A DNA stretch of 64,000 nucleotides from an uncultured Coriobacteriaceae bacterium (GTDB lineage: Bacteria > Actinomycetota > Coriobacteriia > Coriobacteriales > Atopobiaceae). Made by a program: the position numbers and the translations under genes. The first letter of the stretch is position 1. Each line of letters begins with the position of its first letter. Of this stretch, positions 17,828 to 29,301 are shown piece after piece. The stretch covers positions 1 through 64,000 of the forward strand of contig CADCHF010000017.1 of the NCBI GenBank assembly GCA_902801175.1. Direction: 5' to 3'. Below the pieces are notes generated by a model that saw nothing but the letters and a program-made list of their open reading frames with translations, had not been told where the DNA came from and searched no databases.

Positions 17828-18631
17828 TTACCGGTAGTACTTGGCCTCCTCGACTAGCCGACGAATCTCGTCAATGATCTGGTCGCCGTTTTCTGTGTTG
17901 TCGGCCGAGGAGATAATGACCAGCTCCGATGCCAGCTTATCCAACTCGAGCAGGAGGCTCTCGTCAGCCTCTTCCATCTGCTCCATTGCCGCAAGTGTCT
18001 GGTCAAACACCTCGAGCCGCTTTGCCCGTGCGCCGTGCTGGATATTGCCGTCACCATTTGCCACCTGCTGCTTTAGGCGCAGATAGCCTGCGGAGTCAAA
18101 GGCCTGAATGCGGTTTGCCAAGACCATGGAGTTGCGCAGGATGGCATCGAAGGCAGCATATGCGGGAGCAGCAAACTTGTCCCAGCTCATACTGCCCTTT
18201 TGGAAGGTCTCTCCCAGCTCCACGAACAGGCTCTGCTGGCGCAGGTTTGCGCTACGCAGAGTTTCGGCAACCGTCACCGCGTGAGGCCCCACCACCGTGT
18301 CGTCCTCGTAGCTTGCAAGCACACGCAGCACGTCTTTTGCCGTGGCCCCACTCTCTACGTCGAGACGCTCGTAGATCTTGCGCTCGGTCACAACAGGAGC
18401 TGGCTGGGCATCGACCGACTCAACCACCACGTCGCGCGCAGGAATGGGAGGGGCCTGCCCGCGATCTCCGCGCGCAGACGGAAGAAGCTTGCGCTCGCGA
18501 ATCCATCCCGCCAAGCGACGAGCTCCCTTGTAGGTGAATCGGGCGCCAATGACTATCGCCCCCACGGTCAGCACGGTGTAGAACACAATGAGACCAAAGA
18601 TGAAGCTAAAGATATCCACCGACGGCACCAT
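17828..18631 (-). CDS. Hypothetical membrane-anchored protein
   Basis: A 267-residue protein. Residues 7-28 form a membrane segment (FSFIFGLIVFYTVLTVGAIVIG), followed by a basic linker RRLAGWIRERK, a Pro-rich stretch, and a long alpha-helical cytoplasmic domain, with coiled-coil-like character around ETFQKGSMSWDKF and the acidic end QMEEADESLLLELDKLASEL. I do not recognise the family, although the plan resembles XpaC-type proteins. The ATG at 18631 has no clear Shine-Dalgarno site. It is probably monocistronic. Confidence 0.65.
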   Translation of the reverse strand: MVPSVDIFSFIFGLIVFYTVLTVGAIVIGARFTYKGARRLAGWIRERKLLPSARGDRGQAPPIPARDVVVESVDAQPAPVVTERKIYERLDVESGATAKDVLRVLASYEDDTVVGPHAVTVAETLRSANLRQQSLFVELGETFQKGSMSWDKFAAPAYAAFDAILRNSMVLANRIQAFDSAGYLRLKQQVANGDGNIQHGARAKRLEVFDQTLAAMEQMEEADESLLLELDKLASELVIISSADNTENGDQIIDEIRRLVEEAKYYR

Positions 18632-18800
18632 TCACGAGAGACGCAGCATACTGCAAAGATTATCGCATAAGAGCTTGTACCCCTTCTCCTTGGCGCCGTA
18701 CCTTACTGTTTGCCGGACGACGCACTTGTACCGGTTGCCGCGTGGCAGGACCGTACGCACGCCAAATGCAAAGCTTACGGGACGTAGCGCAGTTGCCTTG

Positions 18801-18925
18801 CACGGTATGTCAGCTACGCAAAGTAGAATCGCACCCAGCAAAGTAGTCACTGGGAAAAGCGCAGGTCGCAAAGAGCTTGTACTCCAGGCGAACGCGAATC
18901 TACTTTGCATAACTGACATACCGTG
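18801..18925. repeat. Long-arm inverted repeat
   Basis: A 32-base arm at 18801-18832 (beginning CACGGTATGTCAG) pairs with 18894-18925 with three mismatches and a 61-base centre. The centre holds a small stem CCCAG/CTGGG. It is in the 449-base gap 18632-19080, which shows no protein gene. The layout resembles 2779-2945, but the sequence is different. Confidence 0.55.
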
Positions 18926-19008
18926 TTGGGACCAGCGCAACACGCTCGAGAAACCGGCCCCTTTGGCAGCTCAGAAAAGCAGTGCAGGCCCTAAGGTTAA
19001 CTTCGAAC

Positions 19009-19048
19009 ATAAATAACGCCCGGGATGGCCGTATGACCACCCCGGGCG
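19009..19048 (-). terminator. Intrinsic terminator of the fru operon
   Basis: On the minus strand CGCCCGGGGTGG pairs with CCATCCCGGGCG and is followed by TTATTTAT. It lies 33 bases after the fruA stop. Confidence 0.8.
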
Positions 19049-19080
19049 CAAGGAAGGGAAGGGCAAGGAGTTTTAGAGGC

Positions 19081-21048
19081 TTACTCCTCGACGGGCTTCT
19101 TCCAGAAGGAAAGGATGAGGGCGCCCACAACGGAGCCAGCGATGATGGCGACGAGCCACATCACGGGGTTGCCGATGACGGGGAGCACCCAAGCGCCACC
19201 GTGAGGTGCGGGGCTGTAGCAACCAAAGGCCGCAGACATGGCGCCGGCGATGGCGGAGCCGATGACGCAGGTCGGGATGATGTGACCAGGGTCAGCAGCT
19301 GCGAACGGAATGGCGCCCTCGGAGATGAAGGACAGGCCCATGATGTAGTTCACGAGGCCAGCGTCGCGGTCAGCCTTGCTCCACTTGTTCTTGAAGAAGG
19401 TGGTGGAGAGAGCAACGACGATGGGCGGAACCATGCCACCAGCCATGCAAGCGGCCATAACGACCTGGCCAGGGCCACCAAGAGCGGCGTCAGCAAGCAG
19501 GCCGGTGGAGAAGACGTAGGAGGCCTTGTTGAAGGGGCCACCAAAGTCGATGGACATCATGCCGCCGACGATAGCGCCGAGCAGAACGATGTTGGCACCC
19601 TGCATACCACCGAGGAAGTTGTTCATAGCGGTGTTGAGTGCACCAAAGATCGGGTTGAGAACGTACATGACAGCGCCAGTGGCGAGGATGCCAAGAACCG
19701 GGTAGAGCAGAATCGGCTTGATGCCCTCGAGGGACTCAGGCAGGTTGTCGCAGGCCTTCTTGATGAAGTTGGTGATGTAGCCAGCGAGGAAGCCAGCGGC
19801 GAGAGCGGCAATGAAGCCACCAGAGACGCAGACGCTGGAGTCAAAGTCAGGAGCAGTCTGCAGGAAGGCCAGGTTGATGCCGGACTTGGCCATGAGGCCA
19901 CCCACGACACCAGGAGCCAGACCAGGACGGTCAGCGATAGACATGGCGATGTAGCCCGCGAGGATCGGGAGCATCATGCCAAAGGCCTCCTCGCCGATCT
20001 TCTTGAAGAAGGCGGCGATGAAGGTGCTGGAGCCGTAGGCGCCAGTGCCAGCGGCACCCATGTCAAAGAGGAACGCGAGAGCGGTCAGGATGCCGCCACC
20101 AATGACGAACGGCAGCATGTGGCTGACGCCGTTCATGAGGTGCTTGTAGATCTGGGAGCCAAGGGACTCGGTCTCGGCGGCTGCGCCAGCCTCAACGACG
20201 GTGCCCTCCTGGACGGGAGCCTCGTGGTTGAGGATGATGTTGATCAGGCGCTCGGGGTCGTTGATGCCAGCGGAGACGTTGGTGCTGTAGACCTGCTTGC
20301 CAGCGAAGCGGGCACGGTCGACGTTCTTGTCGGCAGCGATGATGATGCCCTCGCAGTGAGCGATCTCCTCGGCGGTCAGGATGTTCTTGGCACCAGCGGA
20401 GCCCTGGGTCTCGGCCTTGAGCTGGATGCCCATCTCGGTGGCCTTCTTCTCAAGGTTCTCGGCGGCCATGTAGGTGTGGGCGATGCCGGTGGGGCAGGCG
20501 GTTATGGCAAGAATCTTGGGCCATGCATCGTCGGTGGCGTTGGCGCGAGCAGCAACCTGAGCGGCGTTCTTCTGAGCCTGCTCGAGGTCACGATGGGCCT
20601 CGGCCTCATCGATGATCTGCAGGAACTCGGCTGCGTTGTGGGCACGGCGCAGGGCGTTTGCAAAGTCGGCATGCATGAGCAGCGCGGAGAGCTTGGCGAG
20701 CATCTCAAGATGCGTGTTGGCCTCGCCCTCGGGAGCGGCAATCATGAACATGAGGTCTGCGGGCTTGCCGTCGGGCGAGTTCCAGTCAACGCCACCAGGA
20801 ACGGTCATTGCAGCCAGACCGGGCTGCTTGACAGCGGCCACCTTGGCGTGCGGGATGGCGATGCCGTCGCCAACTGCAGTGGAGAACTCTGCCTCGCGAG
20901 CGAGAATGCCCTCCTTGTAGCCTGCCTTGTCACTAATGTTTCCGCTTGCGTCCTGGAGGGCGACAAGCTGATCGATGGCATCCATCTGATTGGCTGCAGT
21001 AGCGCCAACCTTGATGCCCTCTGGCTTGAGCAAGTCTGTGATCTTCAT
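19081..21048 (-). CDS. fruA: PTS fructose transporter, fused IIABC
   Basis: A 655-residue membrane permease that imports fructose and delivers fructose-1-phosphate. Residues 1-150 are the IIA domain with phospho-His67 in GIAIPHAKV. Residues about 175-275 are IIB with Cys185 in ITACPTGIAHTY. From about 305 on there is a IIC membrane domain of some ten segments, with HGGAWV near the end. The family's fused A-B-C order is common in Gram-positive bacteria. ATG at 21048 follows AAGGGGAG. It is the last gene of fruR-fruK-fruA but has its own promoter in the 267-base gap upstream. Confidence 0.95.
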   Translation of the reverse strand: MKITDLLKPEGIKVGATAANQMDAIDQLVALQDASGNISDKAGYKEGILAREAEFSTAVGDGIAIPHAKVAAVKQPGLAAMTVPGGVDWNSPDGKPADLMFMIAAPEGEANTHLEMLAKLSALLMHADFANALRRAHNAAEFLQIIDEAEAHRDLEQAQKNAAQVAARANATDDAWPKILAITACPTGIAHTYMAAENLEKKATEMGIQLKAETQGSAGAKNILTAEEIAHCEGIIIAADKNVDRARFAGKQVYSTNVSAGINDPERLINIILNHEAPVQEGTVVEAGAAAETESLGSQIYKHLMNGVSHMLPFVIGGGILTALAFLFDMGAAGTGAYGSSTFIAAFFKKIGEEAFGMMLPILAGYIAMSIADRPGLAPGVVGGLMAKSGINLAFLQTAPDFDSSVCVSGGFIAALAAGFLAGYITNFIKKACDNLPESLEGIKPILLYPVLGILATGAVMYVLNPIFGALNTAMNNFLGGMQGANIVLLGAIVGGMMSIDFGGPFNKASYVFSTGLLADAALGGPGQVVMAACMAGGMVPPIVVALSTTFFKNKWSKADRDAGLVNYIMGLSFISEGAIPFAAADPGHIIPTCVIGSAIAGAMSAAFGCYSPAPHGGAWVLPVIGNPVMWLVAIIAGSVVGALILSFWKKPVEE

Positions 21049-21171
21049 CGACTGCTCCCCTTTCTTCCTGCCTAAGGCCAGTTTCCTACCGTGCTATGTT
21101 CGCTCGGCCGTTGATGTGCCGAGAAGAACGCCTATGACTCTCACAATGACTGACTCTGACTCGTTCCATTT

Positions 21172-21266
21172 AATATATCATCGAATTCCGTCATTATCAA
21201 TCATATTTGAGCATCTATTTGACTTTATCTGGCTGAATTCTGTTACTTTTCGGTCAGTTTCGGTCA
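21172..21266 (-). promoter_or_regulatory. fruA promoter with tandem TTCGGTCA sites
   Basis: On the minus strand TTGATA (21200-21195), a 17-base spacer and TATATT (21177-21172) form a good promoter. Two direct TTCGGTCA repeats (plus-strand view) lie at 21249-21256 and 21259-21266, exactly ten bases apart, about 50 bases upstream of the -35 box. The same octamer forms a palindrome at 23215-23240. Confidence 0.65.
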
Positions 21267-21315
21267 AATCGTCGTACCTAGAAGTTGCCAACCGCTTTTT
21301 TGTCAGGCTCTCTTC

Positions 21316-22218
21316 TTACAGAGTTGCGAGAAGCGCCTCGACCTCGGGGCGAGTGGCAAGGTCGGGCGAGAAGGCGCTTGCAGAGCCCGTGCACAGACCC
21401 ATGCGGAAGGCCTTCGCCATGTCGTTCGTCTCGATAACGCCAGCGAGGAAGCCTGCCACCATCGAGTCGCCAGCACCAACGGAGTTGACCACGGTGCCCT
21501 TGGGGGCCTCGCTCATGGCAACCTCGCCATTCTCGCCCACAAACACGGCGCCTTCGCCAGCCATCGACACGATGACGTTGCGAGCACCACGCTCCTGGAG
21601 CTTCTTGGCGTAAGGAACGACCTCCTCGCGCTTCTTGAGGGTAACGCCAAAGATGTCGCCAAGCTCATGGTTGTTGGGCTTGATGACGAACGGATGATAC
21701 TGAAGAACGCGGGTAAGCAGATCGCGCTCGGCGTCGACGGCAATGTTGATGCCACGGCCATCGAGGCGGGCCATGATGCGCTCATACATGTCGGAAGGAA
21801 GCATCGAGGGAACGCTACCGGCAATGACGAGATAGTCGCCAGCCTCGAGCGCGTCGAGCTTCTCATAGAGGGCCTCGACGTCGGCATCGGTGATCTTGGG
21901 GCCAAGACCGTTGATCTCGGTCTCCTCGTTGGACTTGACCTTCACGTTGATGCGGCTCATGCCCTCGGCGACATGGATGAAATCACATTCGGCACCATAG
22001 GCACGCATGCGGTTCTCAATCTCGGCGCCAGTGAAACCAGCGGTAAAGCCAAGAGCAACGCTCTTGTGGCCGAGGTTGCCCAGCACGATGGACACATTGA
22101 CGCCCTTGCCGCCCGGCAGGATGTTCTCGTAGTTGACGCGATTAATCTTGCCCAGCGTAAGGTCGTCAACGCGGATGATGTAGTCGATGCATGGATTGAA
22201 CGTGATGGTGTAAATCAT
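21316..22218 (-). CDS. fruK: 1-phosphofructokinase
   Basis: A 300-residue PfkB-family kinase converting fructose-1-phosphate to fructose-1,6-bisphosphate. The N-terminal IYTITFNPCIDY and PGGKGVNVS are diagnostic of FruK/LacC. The C-terminal signature NSVGAGDSMVAGF carries the catalytic base Asp251. ATG at 22218 lies two bases after the fruR stop, so the two genes are tightly coupled; GGG at the end of fruR is only a weak ribosome site. The next gene in the same direction is the fructose PTS. Confidence 0.94.
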   Translation of the reverse strand: MIYTITFNPCIDYIIRVDDLTLGKINRVNYENILPGGKGVNVSIVLGNLGHKSVALGFTAGFTGAEIENRMRAYGAECDFIHVAEGMSRINVKVKSNEETEINGLGPKITDADVEALYEKLDALEAGDYLVIAGSVPSMLPSDMYERIMARLDGRGINIAVDAERDLLTRVLQYHPFVIKPNNHELGDIFGVTLKKREEVVPYAKKLQERGARNVIVSMAGEGAVFVGENGEVAMSEAPKGTVVNSVGAGDSMVAGFLAGVIETNDMAKAFRMGLCTGSASAFSPDLATRPEVEALLATL

Positions 22219-22220
22219 TG

Positions 22221-22973
22221 CTACTGCCCTACTTCCACAATGTTTCCTGACTGCCGATACACCGGATCCGACACGACGTCGGTCACGAGCGTCGCATCGG
22301 CAAAATCCGCAAAGGTAATGAGCGACACCTTGGAGAACTTGCTCGAGTCTCCCAGCACAAAGGGACGCACGGTCTGCTCCATGGCAATCTGTTTGACCGC
22401 TGCCTCTCCAAACTCTGGTGTCGTGTATCCGCTTTCGAGGCCAATGCCGTTGGTGCCCCAAAAGCCAATAGTGAAGTGATAGCGCCTGATGTGGTTGACC
22501 GTCTCTGAGCCAACCAGAACCTCGGTGGCCTGCTTGACCTCGCCTCCGGGCAGCAGCGTGCGGCAGTCCTTGGCCAGCAGCTTTTGCGCGTGCGGCAACG
22601 AGTTGGTCAGATAGATGGCGTTGGTCTCGGTGATAGCATCGACCAGGCACTCTGTAGTTGTTCCGCCGTCAATAAAGACGAAGTCATCGGGTCCTATGAG
22701 CGTTGCCGCGTAGGCGCCAATCGCCTGCTTCTCGAGCACGTGCTGCTCTTGACGACCAGCGTACGACTGGTCGGACATGACAAACTCAGAGGCAATAACG
22801 CGCGTTGCACCTCCGTGCACACGCCGCAGCCTGCCTTCACGATGCAGTGTTGAAAGGTCTCGACGAACAGTTGACTCGGAGGCGTTAAGGCACTCCATGA
22901 GGTCGTTTACCGACATGCTGCCTTGCTGGTTTACCAGCTCGACGATTTGACGACGTCGTTCTTCGGCAATCAT
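22221..22973 (-). CDS. fruR: DeoR-family transcriptional regulator of fructose genes
   Basis: A 250-residue DeoR-type repressor. The N-terminal helix-turn-helix spans residues 1-55 (RRRQIVELVNQQGSMSVNDLMECLNASESTVRRDL, then GRLRRVHGGA). The C-terminal sugar-phosphate sensor contains FIDGGTTTECLVDAI and the GxxGxxxxxG-like FWGTNGIGLE. The effector is probably fructose-1-phosphate, as known for FruR/DeoR proteins beside fruKA. Candidate binding sites are the TTCGGTCA motifs at 21249-21266 and 23215-23240. Confidence 0.9.
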   Translation of the reverse strand: MIAEERRRQIVELVNQQGSMSVNDLMECLNASESTVRRDLSTLHREGRLRRVHGGATRVIASEFVMSDQSYAGRQEQHVLEKQAIGAYAATLIGPDDFVFIDGGTTTECLVDAITETNAIYLTNSLPHAQKLLAKDCRTLLPGGEVKQATEVLVGSETVNHIRRYHFTIGFWGTNGIGLESGYTTPEFGEAAVKQIAMEQTVRPFVLGDSSKFSKVSLITFADFADATLVTDVVSDPVYRQSGNIVEVGQ

Positions 22974-23021
22974 GCGCGACCTTCCCTGGCTTCACTTGAC
23001 TGTTTTTGATTGTTTATGATT

Positions 23022-23050
23022 ATCATACTCTCACATCCCCAACAACACAA
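23022..23050 (-). promoter_or_regulatory. Promoter of fruR-fruK
   Basis: On the minus strand TTGTGT (23050-23045), a 17-base spacer and TATGAT (23027-23022), about 50 bases before the fruR start. Confidence 0.55.
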
Positions 23051-23214
23051 GCATAACCAAGTCTCATTCGGCAACGGTAATGTGACTATCTGGAACCACC
23101 ACTCTTTGTAACTAAGCAGGTTACACATGTGAAATGTTTTATTGATAGCTCACTTATTAACGAGCTTCAATAAACCGTCGGCGAATTCGAGACGGACGAT
23201 ACCATGGATGAAAA

Positions 23215-23240
23215 TGACCGAAAAACAGTCTATTCGGTCA
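23215..23240. promoter_or_regulatory. TGACCGAA/TTCGGTCA palindrome
   Basis: TGACCGAA at 23215-23222 and TTCGGTCA at 23233-23240 form a perfect dyad around ten bases. The octamer also occurs twice at the fruA promoter. The site lies about 190 bases upstream of the predicted fruR start point. Confidence 0.55.
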
Positions 23241-23275
23241 AGTAAGCCACTGTGTCTGGGTCGTGCGTCTGTGGA

Positions 23276-23299
23276 AGGGGCTGCCCGGAGGCAGCCCCA
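23276..23299 (-). terminator. Stem-loop after the second GH1 gene
   Basis: GGGGCTGC at 23277-23284 pairs with GCAGCCCC at 23291-23298, 43 bases after the GH1 stop. The T tract is weak. Confidence 0.6.
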
Positions 23300-23340
23300 A
23301 GACCTACATCCAAACCAAAGCGGTAAATGTTGACAAAACT

Positions 23341-24846
<1,506 letters not shown>

Positions 24847-24981
24847 CTACGCTCGCCGCATACCGATAGACGGGCGCGTAGCGACCATAGAAAGCAGGGA
24901 TGTTTGCTGTTCAAAGGCCACATTTTGTTGGCGCAGGACCATTGGAGTGCAGGTTCAACTACTGATGAGCGCTTGGCGCGG

Positions 24982-25021
24982 AAAGGCGCCCCTGACGTAA
25001 ATTGCCGTCAGGGGCGCCTTT
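24982..25021. terminator. Strong bidirectional terminator between two GH1 genes
   Basis: A perfect 16-base stem: AAAGGCGCCCCTGACG at 24982-24997 and its complement at 25006-25021. Runs of A and T flank it on both strands. Confidence 0.85.
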
Positions 25022-25052
25022 GGTTTGAGCTTGGACTATTGCCAATCAGAGC

Positions 25053-26543
<1,491 letters not shown>

Positions 26544-26717
26544 TTAATTTGAGCAGTGCCCATGCAGCGAGAGCGCTAGGCAAGCGGGCAGCATAAGGCA
26601 GTGCGCGAGCCTTTGCCATTCCCGTTTGTTCGCTCTAAGCAGAGCCGACAGCCATGCAAAAATGGCAGATTCTGCGCCTCATTTGACAGCTGACCACGAG
26701 CCTGTTTTGCAAAGCCC

Positions 26718-27602
26718 CTACTTCACCAGCAAGGCTGCGCCAACGAGCCCTGCGTCATCGCCAAAGCGAGCCTTCTCTATGTGAAGCGAGTCCGGAGCTG
26801 GCAGATAGCGTGCCGCCTTTTTGACCGCCTCCTCGAGATAAACGGGATGATAGAGGTCAATGGAGCCGCCGACCACAACCACGTCTGGGTCAAAGTTCCA
26901 ATAGATGTTGGCCAGCCCACGTGCCAGAATCTCGGTGCAGAAATCAAAGACCTCCTGCGCCACCTCATCTCCCACATAGTAAAGATCAAAGAGTTCCTTG
27001 GGCTCCATGGGACGACTGTACTTTGCGGTAGCAACGCGTGCGATACCCGTACCGCCCGCGTTCTCGTTGAGTGAGCCAGGGTTGGCACTCCCCCGCCCGT
27101 TTGGGTCATCGCACACGATGGAGTTCCAGTACTCAGCGGTGTTGCAATGCGCACCGTTAATGAGCTCGCCACGATAGATGAAAGCTCCTCCAAAGCCCGT
27201 GGAGAGCCCCACAAAGATGACCGACTCGTATCCCTTGCCACCACCAAGCAGCGCCTCGGAGAGACCGGCCACGTTGGCATCATTGTTGAGGAAGGTGGGA
27301 AGACCTGTGGCATCGGCAAAGTACTTCACGATCTCGAAGTTGTCCCAGCCCACCAGATTGGGCGGGTTGAGTACCTTTCCGGCCTTTAGGTCGAGCGGGC
27401 CAGGGCTGCCAATGCCGATACCTGCAAGCTCAAAGCCCGCCTCCTGCTTGGCGCGAATCCACTCTACAAGCGGCGCGCAGTTGGCAGCCGCATCGCAAGT
27501 GCGGTCGTTGGCAGTCTTATGCACCTCGACAATCTGATAGTCGTCATCCAAAAGCGCGATACGAAGTTGCGTACCGCCGATGTCGATGCCAATGCGATAC
27601 AT
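26718..27602 (-). CDS. ROK-family sugar kinase
   Basis: A 294-residue cytosolic kinase. The phosphate-1 motif is IGIDIGGTQLRIA, the sugar-binding GIGIGSPGPLDL and LNNDANVAGLSEA with the catalytic Asp are clear, and GLSTGFGGAFIYRG is the phosphate-2 region. The zinc-binding motif CxCGxxGCxE expected after the GHxxx segment is missing: the region reads VCDDPNGRGSANPGSLNENAGG. This subgroup is probably glucokinase or fructokinase like. ATG at 27602 follows GGAGGCATCC. It is likely upstream in a unit with the GH1 gene. Confidence 0.85.
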   Translation of the reverse strand: MYRIGIDIGGTQLRIALLDDDYQIVEVHKTANDRTCDAAANCAPLVEWIRAKQEAGFELAGIGIGSPGPLDLKAGKVLNPPNLVGWDNFEIVKYFADATGLPTFLNNDANVAGLSEALLGGGKGYESVIFVGLSTGFGGAFIYRGELINGAHCNTAEYWNSIVCDDPNGRGSANPGSLNENAGGTGIARVATAKYSRPMEPKELFDLYYVGDEVAQEVFDFCTEILARGLANIYWNFDPDVVVVGGSIDLYHPVYLEEAVKKAARYLPAPDSLHIEKARFGDDAGLVGAALLVK

Positions 27603-27690
27603 GGATGCCTCCAAACCGTCGAGATGTTAATGCGTTCAGTATTGCGCAGCGCGAGTAAGCACGCTGCGCCTCGTCGGCAAGCGCTTGCTC

Positions 27691-28044
27691 TTAAGCTTGG
27701 GCACCCGCCTCTGCCGCAACATAGCGCTCAAGCGCCTCCTGAACGCAGGAGTTGAGGCTCCTGCCAGCGCTGATGGCATAGCGGGCCAGCCTCTCGTGAA
27801 GACCGGGAGTAATGCGTACATTGAAGGACCCCTTGTAGGGGACTTCAGGCGCAATGCCCTCCTGCTCACAGGTGAGCAGGTAGTCATCCACCGCCTTGTG
27901 GAAGTCCTGCACCACCTCTTTACAGGTAATGCCTTCGTAGAGAATCAAGCTTCGTATTCCAAGAACCTTCCCAAAAAGAAGATTGTCTTCTTCAGAAAAG
28001 TCAACTGATCCGACGTATCCTCGATACTTCATTGTTCCGCTCAT
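27691..28044 (-). CDS. hicB: HicB-family antitoxin
   Basis: A 117-residue antitoxin. Residues 5-70 are the HicB partial RNase-H fold (KYRGYVGSVDFSEEDNLLFGKVLGI). The C-terminal part, SFNVRITPGLHERLARYAIS, is a ribbon-helix-helix DNA-binding domain for autoregulation. Its ATG overlaps the toxin stop (ATGA) and GGAGGGATT precedes it. In this toxin-first arrangement HicB would neutralise HicA and repress the promoter at the palindrome 28318-28361. Confidence 0.9.
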   Translation of the reverse strand: MSGTMKYRGYVGSVDFSEEDNLLFGKVLGIRSLILYEGITCKEVVQDFHKAVDDYLLTCEQEGIAPEVPYKGSFNVRITPGLHERLARYAISAGRSLNSCVQEALERYVAAEAGAQA

Positions 28045-28295
28045 ATCAATCCCTCCCTCTCTTGCATGCTCAGCAGCTCCTTCACCTGATAAGTCCTGAG
28101 CTCATTGCCCGGATAAGGCATGTGAAGCATGAGCTCTCCGCCCTCTGGTCTTGCAAACTTGACACGCGAACCACTCGTAGCTCCTTTGTTTGACCGAACA
28201 AATCCCAGATACCCCAACAGACGCTCGGCCTCGTTGAACGTAAAGTCGCGCGGAAGCGACCTCAGGCGGGCAATCAACTTCTCTTTCTGACCCAT
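28041..28295 (-). CDS. hicA: HicA-family toxin (mRNA interferase)
   Basis: An 84-residue protein of the HicA dsRBD-like fold. The segments FTFNEAERLLGYLGF, SGSRVKFARPEGG and LMLHMPYPGNELRTYQVKEL match the subfamily that carries GSR rather than the catalytic GSH of classical HicA and an LHxPHP histidine further on. Here LHMPYP keeps the first histidine and loses the second. Toxicity is therefore not certain. ATG at 28295 follows GAGGAGGAG. Confidence 0.87.
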   Translation of the reverse strand: MGQKEKLIARLRSLPRDFTFNEAERLLGYLGFVRSNKGATSGSRVKFARPEGGELMLHMPYPGNELRTYQVKELLSMQEREGLI

Positions 28296-28317
28296 TGCTC
28301 CTCCTCACTCTAGCAGG

Positions 28318-28361
28318 TGTTCCTGTCTATGCAACTATATTTAGTTGCATAGACAGGAACA
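28318..28361 (-). promoter_or_regulatory. hicAB operator palindrome
   Basis: A perfect 20-base inverted repeat, TGTTCCTGTCTATGCAACTA and its complement, around TATT. On the minus strand it contains TATAGT as a possible -10 box. It lies 23 bases before the hicA start, the expected place for a HicAB-bound operator. Confidence 0.75.
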
Positions 28362-28514
28362 GACATAGTGTCATGCGCGTTCGACTATGTGCAGAGGATC
28401 TTGTGGGGCGCGGGAGCTTCGCTCGACCAAGGGTGCACCTTGCACCCACCCACACTGGCTCATCGCGAAGCCAGTATAGCACACTTAAAGAACGTTTGTT
28501 CTTTTTTTCATAAA

Positions 28515-29153
28515 TCAAAATTTCGTACAAAGCGCTTGTGGCAAATCAGAGAGCCGCGGGATACGCAAGTCGGCAGCGCTCTGATTGGTCCCGTCAGCCA
28601 CGTATTGCTCGAGAGCCACCACGCAAGCGCCAGCGGCCACACCTGCAGCGATGCCCGTTGCAGAATCTTCTACAACCACGCACTCCAAAGGGCAGACGCC
28701 CAGCCGCTCCATGCAAGCCAGGTACACATCGGGCGCCGGCTTGTGGCGAGGCACATCGTGTCCACTCACATAGGCATCCACCAGCGCGCTCAGACCCGTC
28801 TCGCGCATCATGCGCTCAATGGCTTCCACCTCGGACGACGACGCGATACCAAGCAGGAGCCCCATTGCCTTGAGCTGCGCAAACACCGCTGGCGCGTCGG
28901 GATTTCCCAGCTCGCGGTAATCCTCCGCATGCACCGCACGATACGCGTCATAGCCAGCATGCAGCCGCTCGCGCAGCACAGGGTCGTCCGGCACGATTGT
29001 CTCCCAGATGGCCCGATCGTTTGAGCCTGCAAAGTCCCACGGGCCATCGTAGCTGGGCAGAACCTCGCTCAGATATGCTGCGCGTCGACGGTTGTAGAAG
29101 CTCTCCGTATCCGCCAGCACCCCGTCCATGTCAAAAAGCACCGCCCTGAGCAT
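28515..29153 (-). CDS. HAD-family phosphatase/phosphomutase (beta-phosphoglucomutase-like)
   Basis: A 212-residue HAD subfamily IA protein. Motif I is LFDMDGVLADTE with Asp8 and Asp10, the motif II Ser is in GIASSSE, the motif III Lys is in RHKPAPDVY and motif IV is VVVEDSATGIAAG. The helical cap (residues 15-80) resembles beta-phosphoglucomutase and sugar phosphatases. It is in line with the PTS/deglycase operon upstream on the same strand, but a strong terminator intervenes, so it probably has its own promoter. The substrate is not known. Confidence 0.85.
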   Translation of the reverse strand: MLRAVLFDMDGVLADTESFYNRRRAAYLSEVLPSYDGPWDFAGSNDRAIWETIVPDDPVLRERLHAGYDAYRAVHAEDYRELGNPDAPAVFAQLKAMGLLLGIASSSEVEAIERMMRETGLSALVDAYVSGHDVPRHKPAPDVYLACMERLGVCPLECVVVEDSATGIAAGVAAGACVVALEQYVADGTNQSAADLRIPRLSDLPQALCTKF

Positions 29154-29200
29154 GCTCGCTCCTTCCTCCTAGCTCGGTCACAGCCGTCTAGTACTTTGGC

Positions 29201-29274
29201 GGTCGCCTAAAACTCGCTTTGTCCAACGTGGAGTCCCAGAAAACACCCGCGGAAAACTCGAGTTTTAGGCGACC
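29201..29274. repeat. GCCTAAAACTCG hairpin repeat, copy A
   Basis: Arms GGTCGCCTAAAACTCG (29201-29216) and its exact complement (29259-29274) around 42 bases. The 17-base core GCCTAAAACTCGCTTTG is repeated exactly in the larger hairpin at 53560-53655. Confidence 0.7.
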
Positions 29275-29301
29275 AGATACGTATCGGACCGCCCTGCAAT
29301 G

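Noticed and set aside
19081-21075. A 697-codon antisense frame across fruA
   Set aside because: Low-complexity shadow translation opposite an unmistakable PTS gene; same reasoning applies to long antisense frames opposite the GH1, sulfatase, leuA and acyl-CoA synthetase genes.
22219-22650. Extension of the fruK frame into fruR
   Set aside because: It overlaps the well-supported DeoR-family gene in another frame; FruK starts at 22218.
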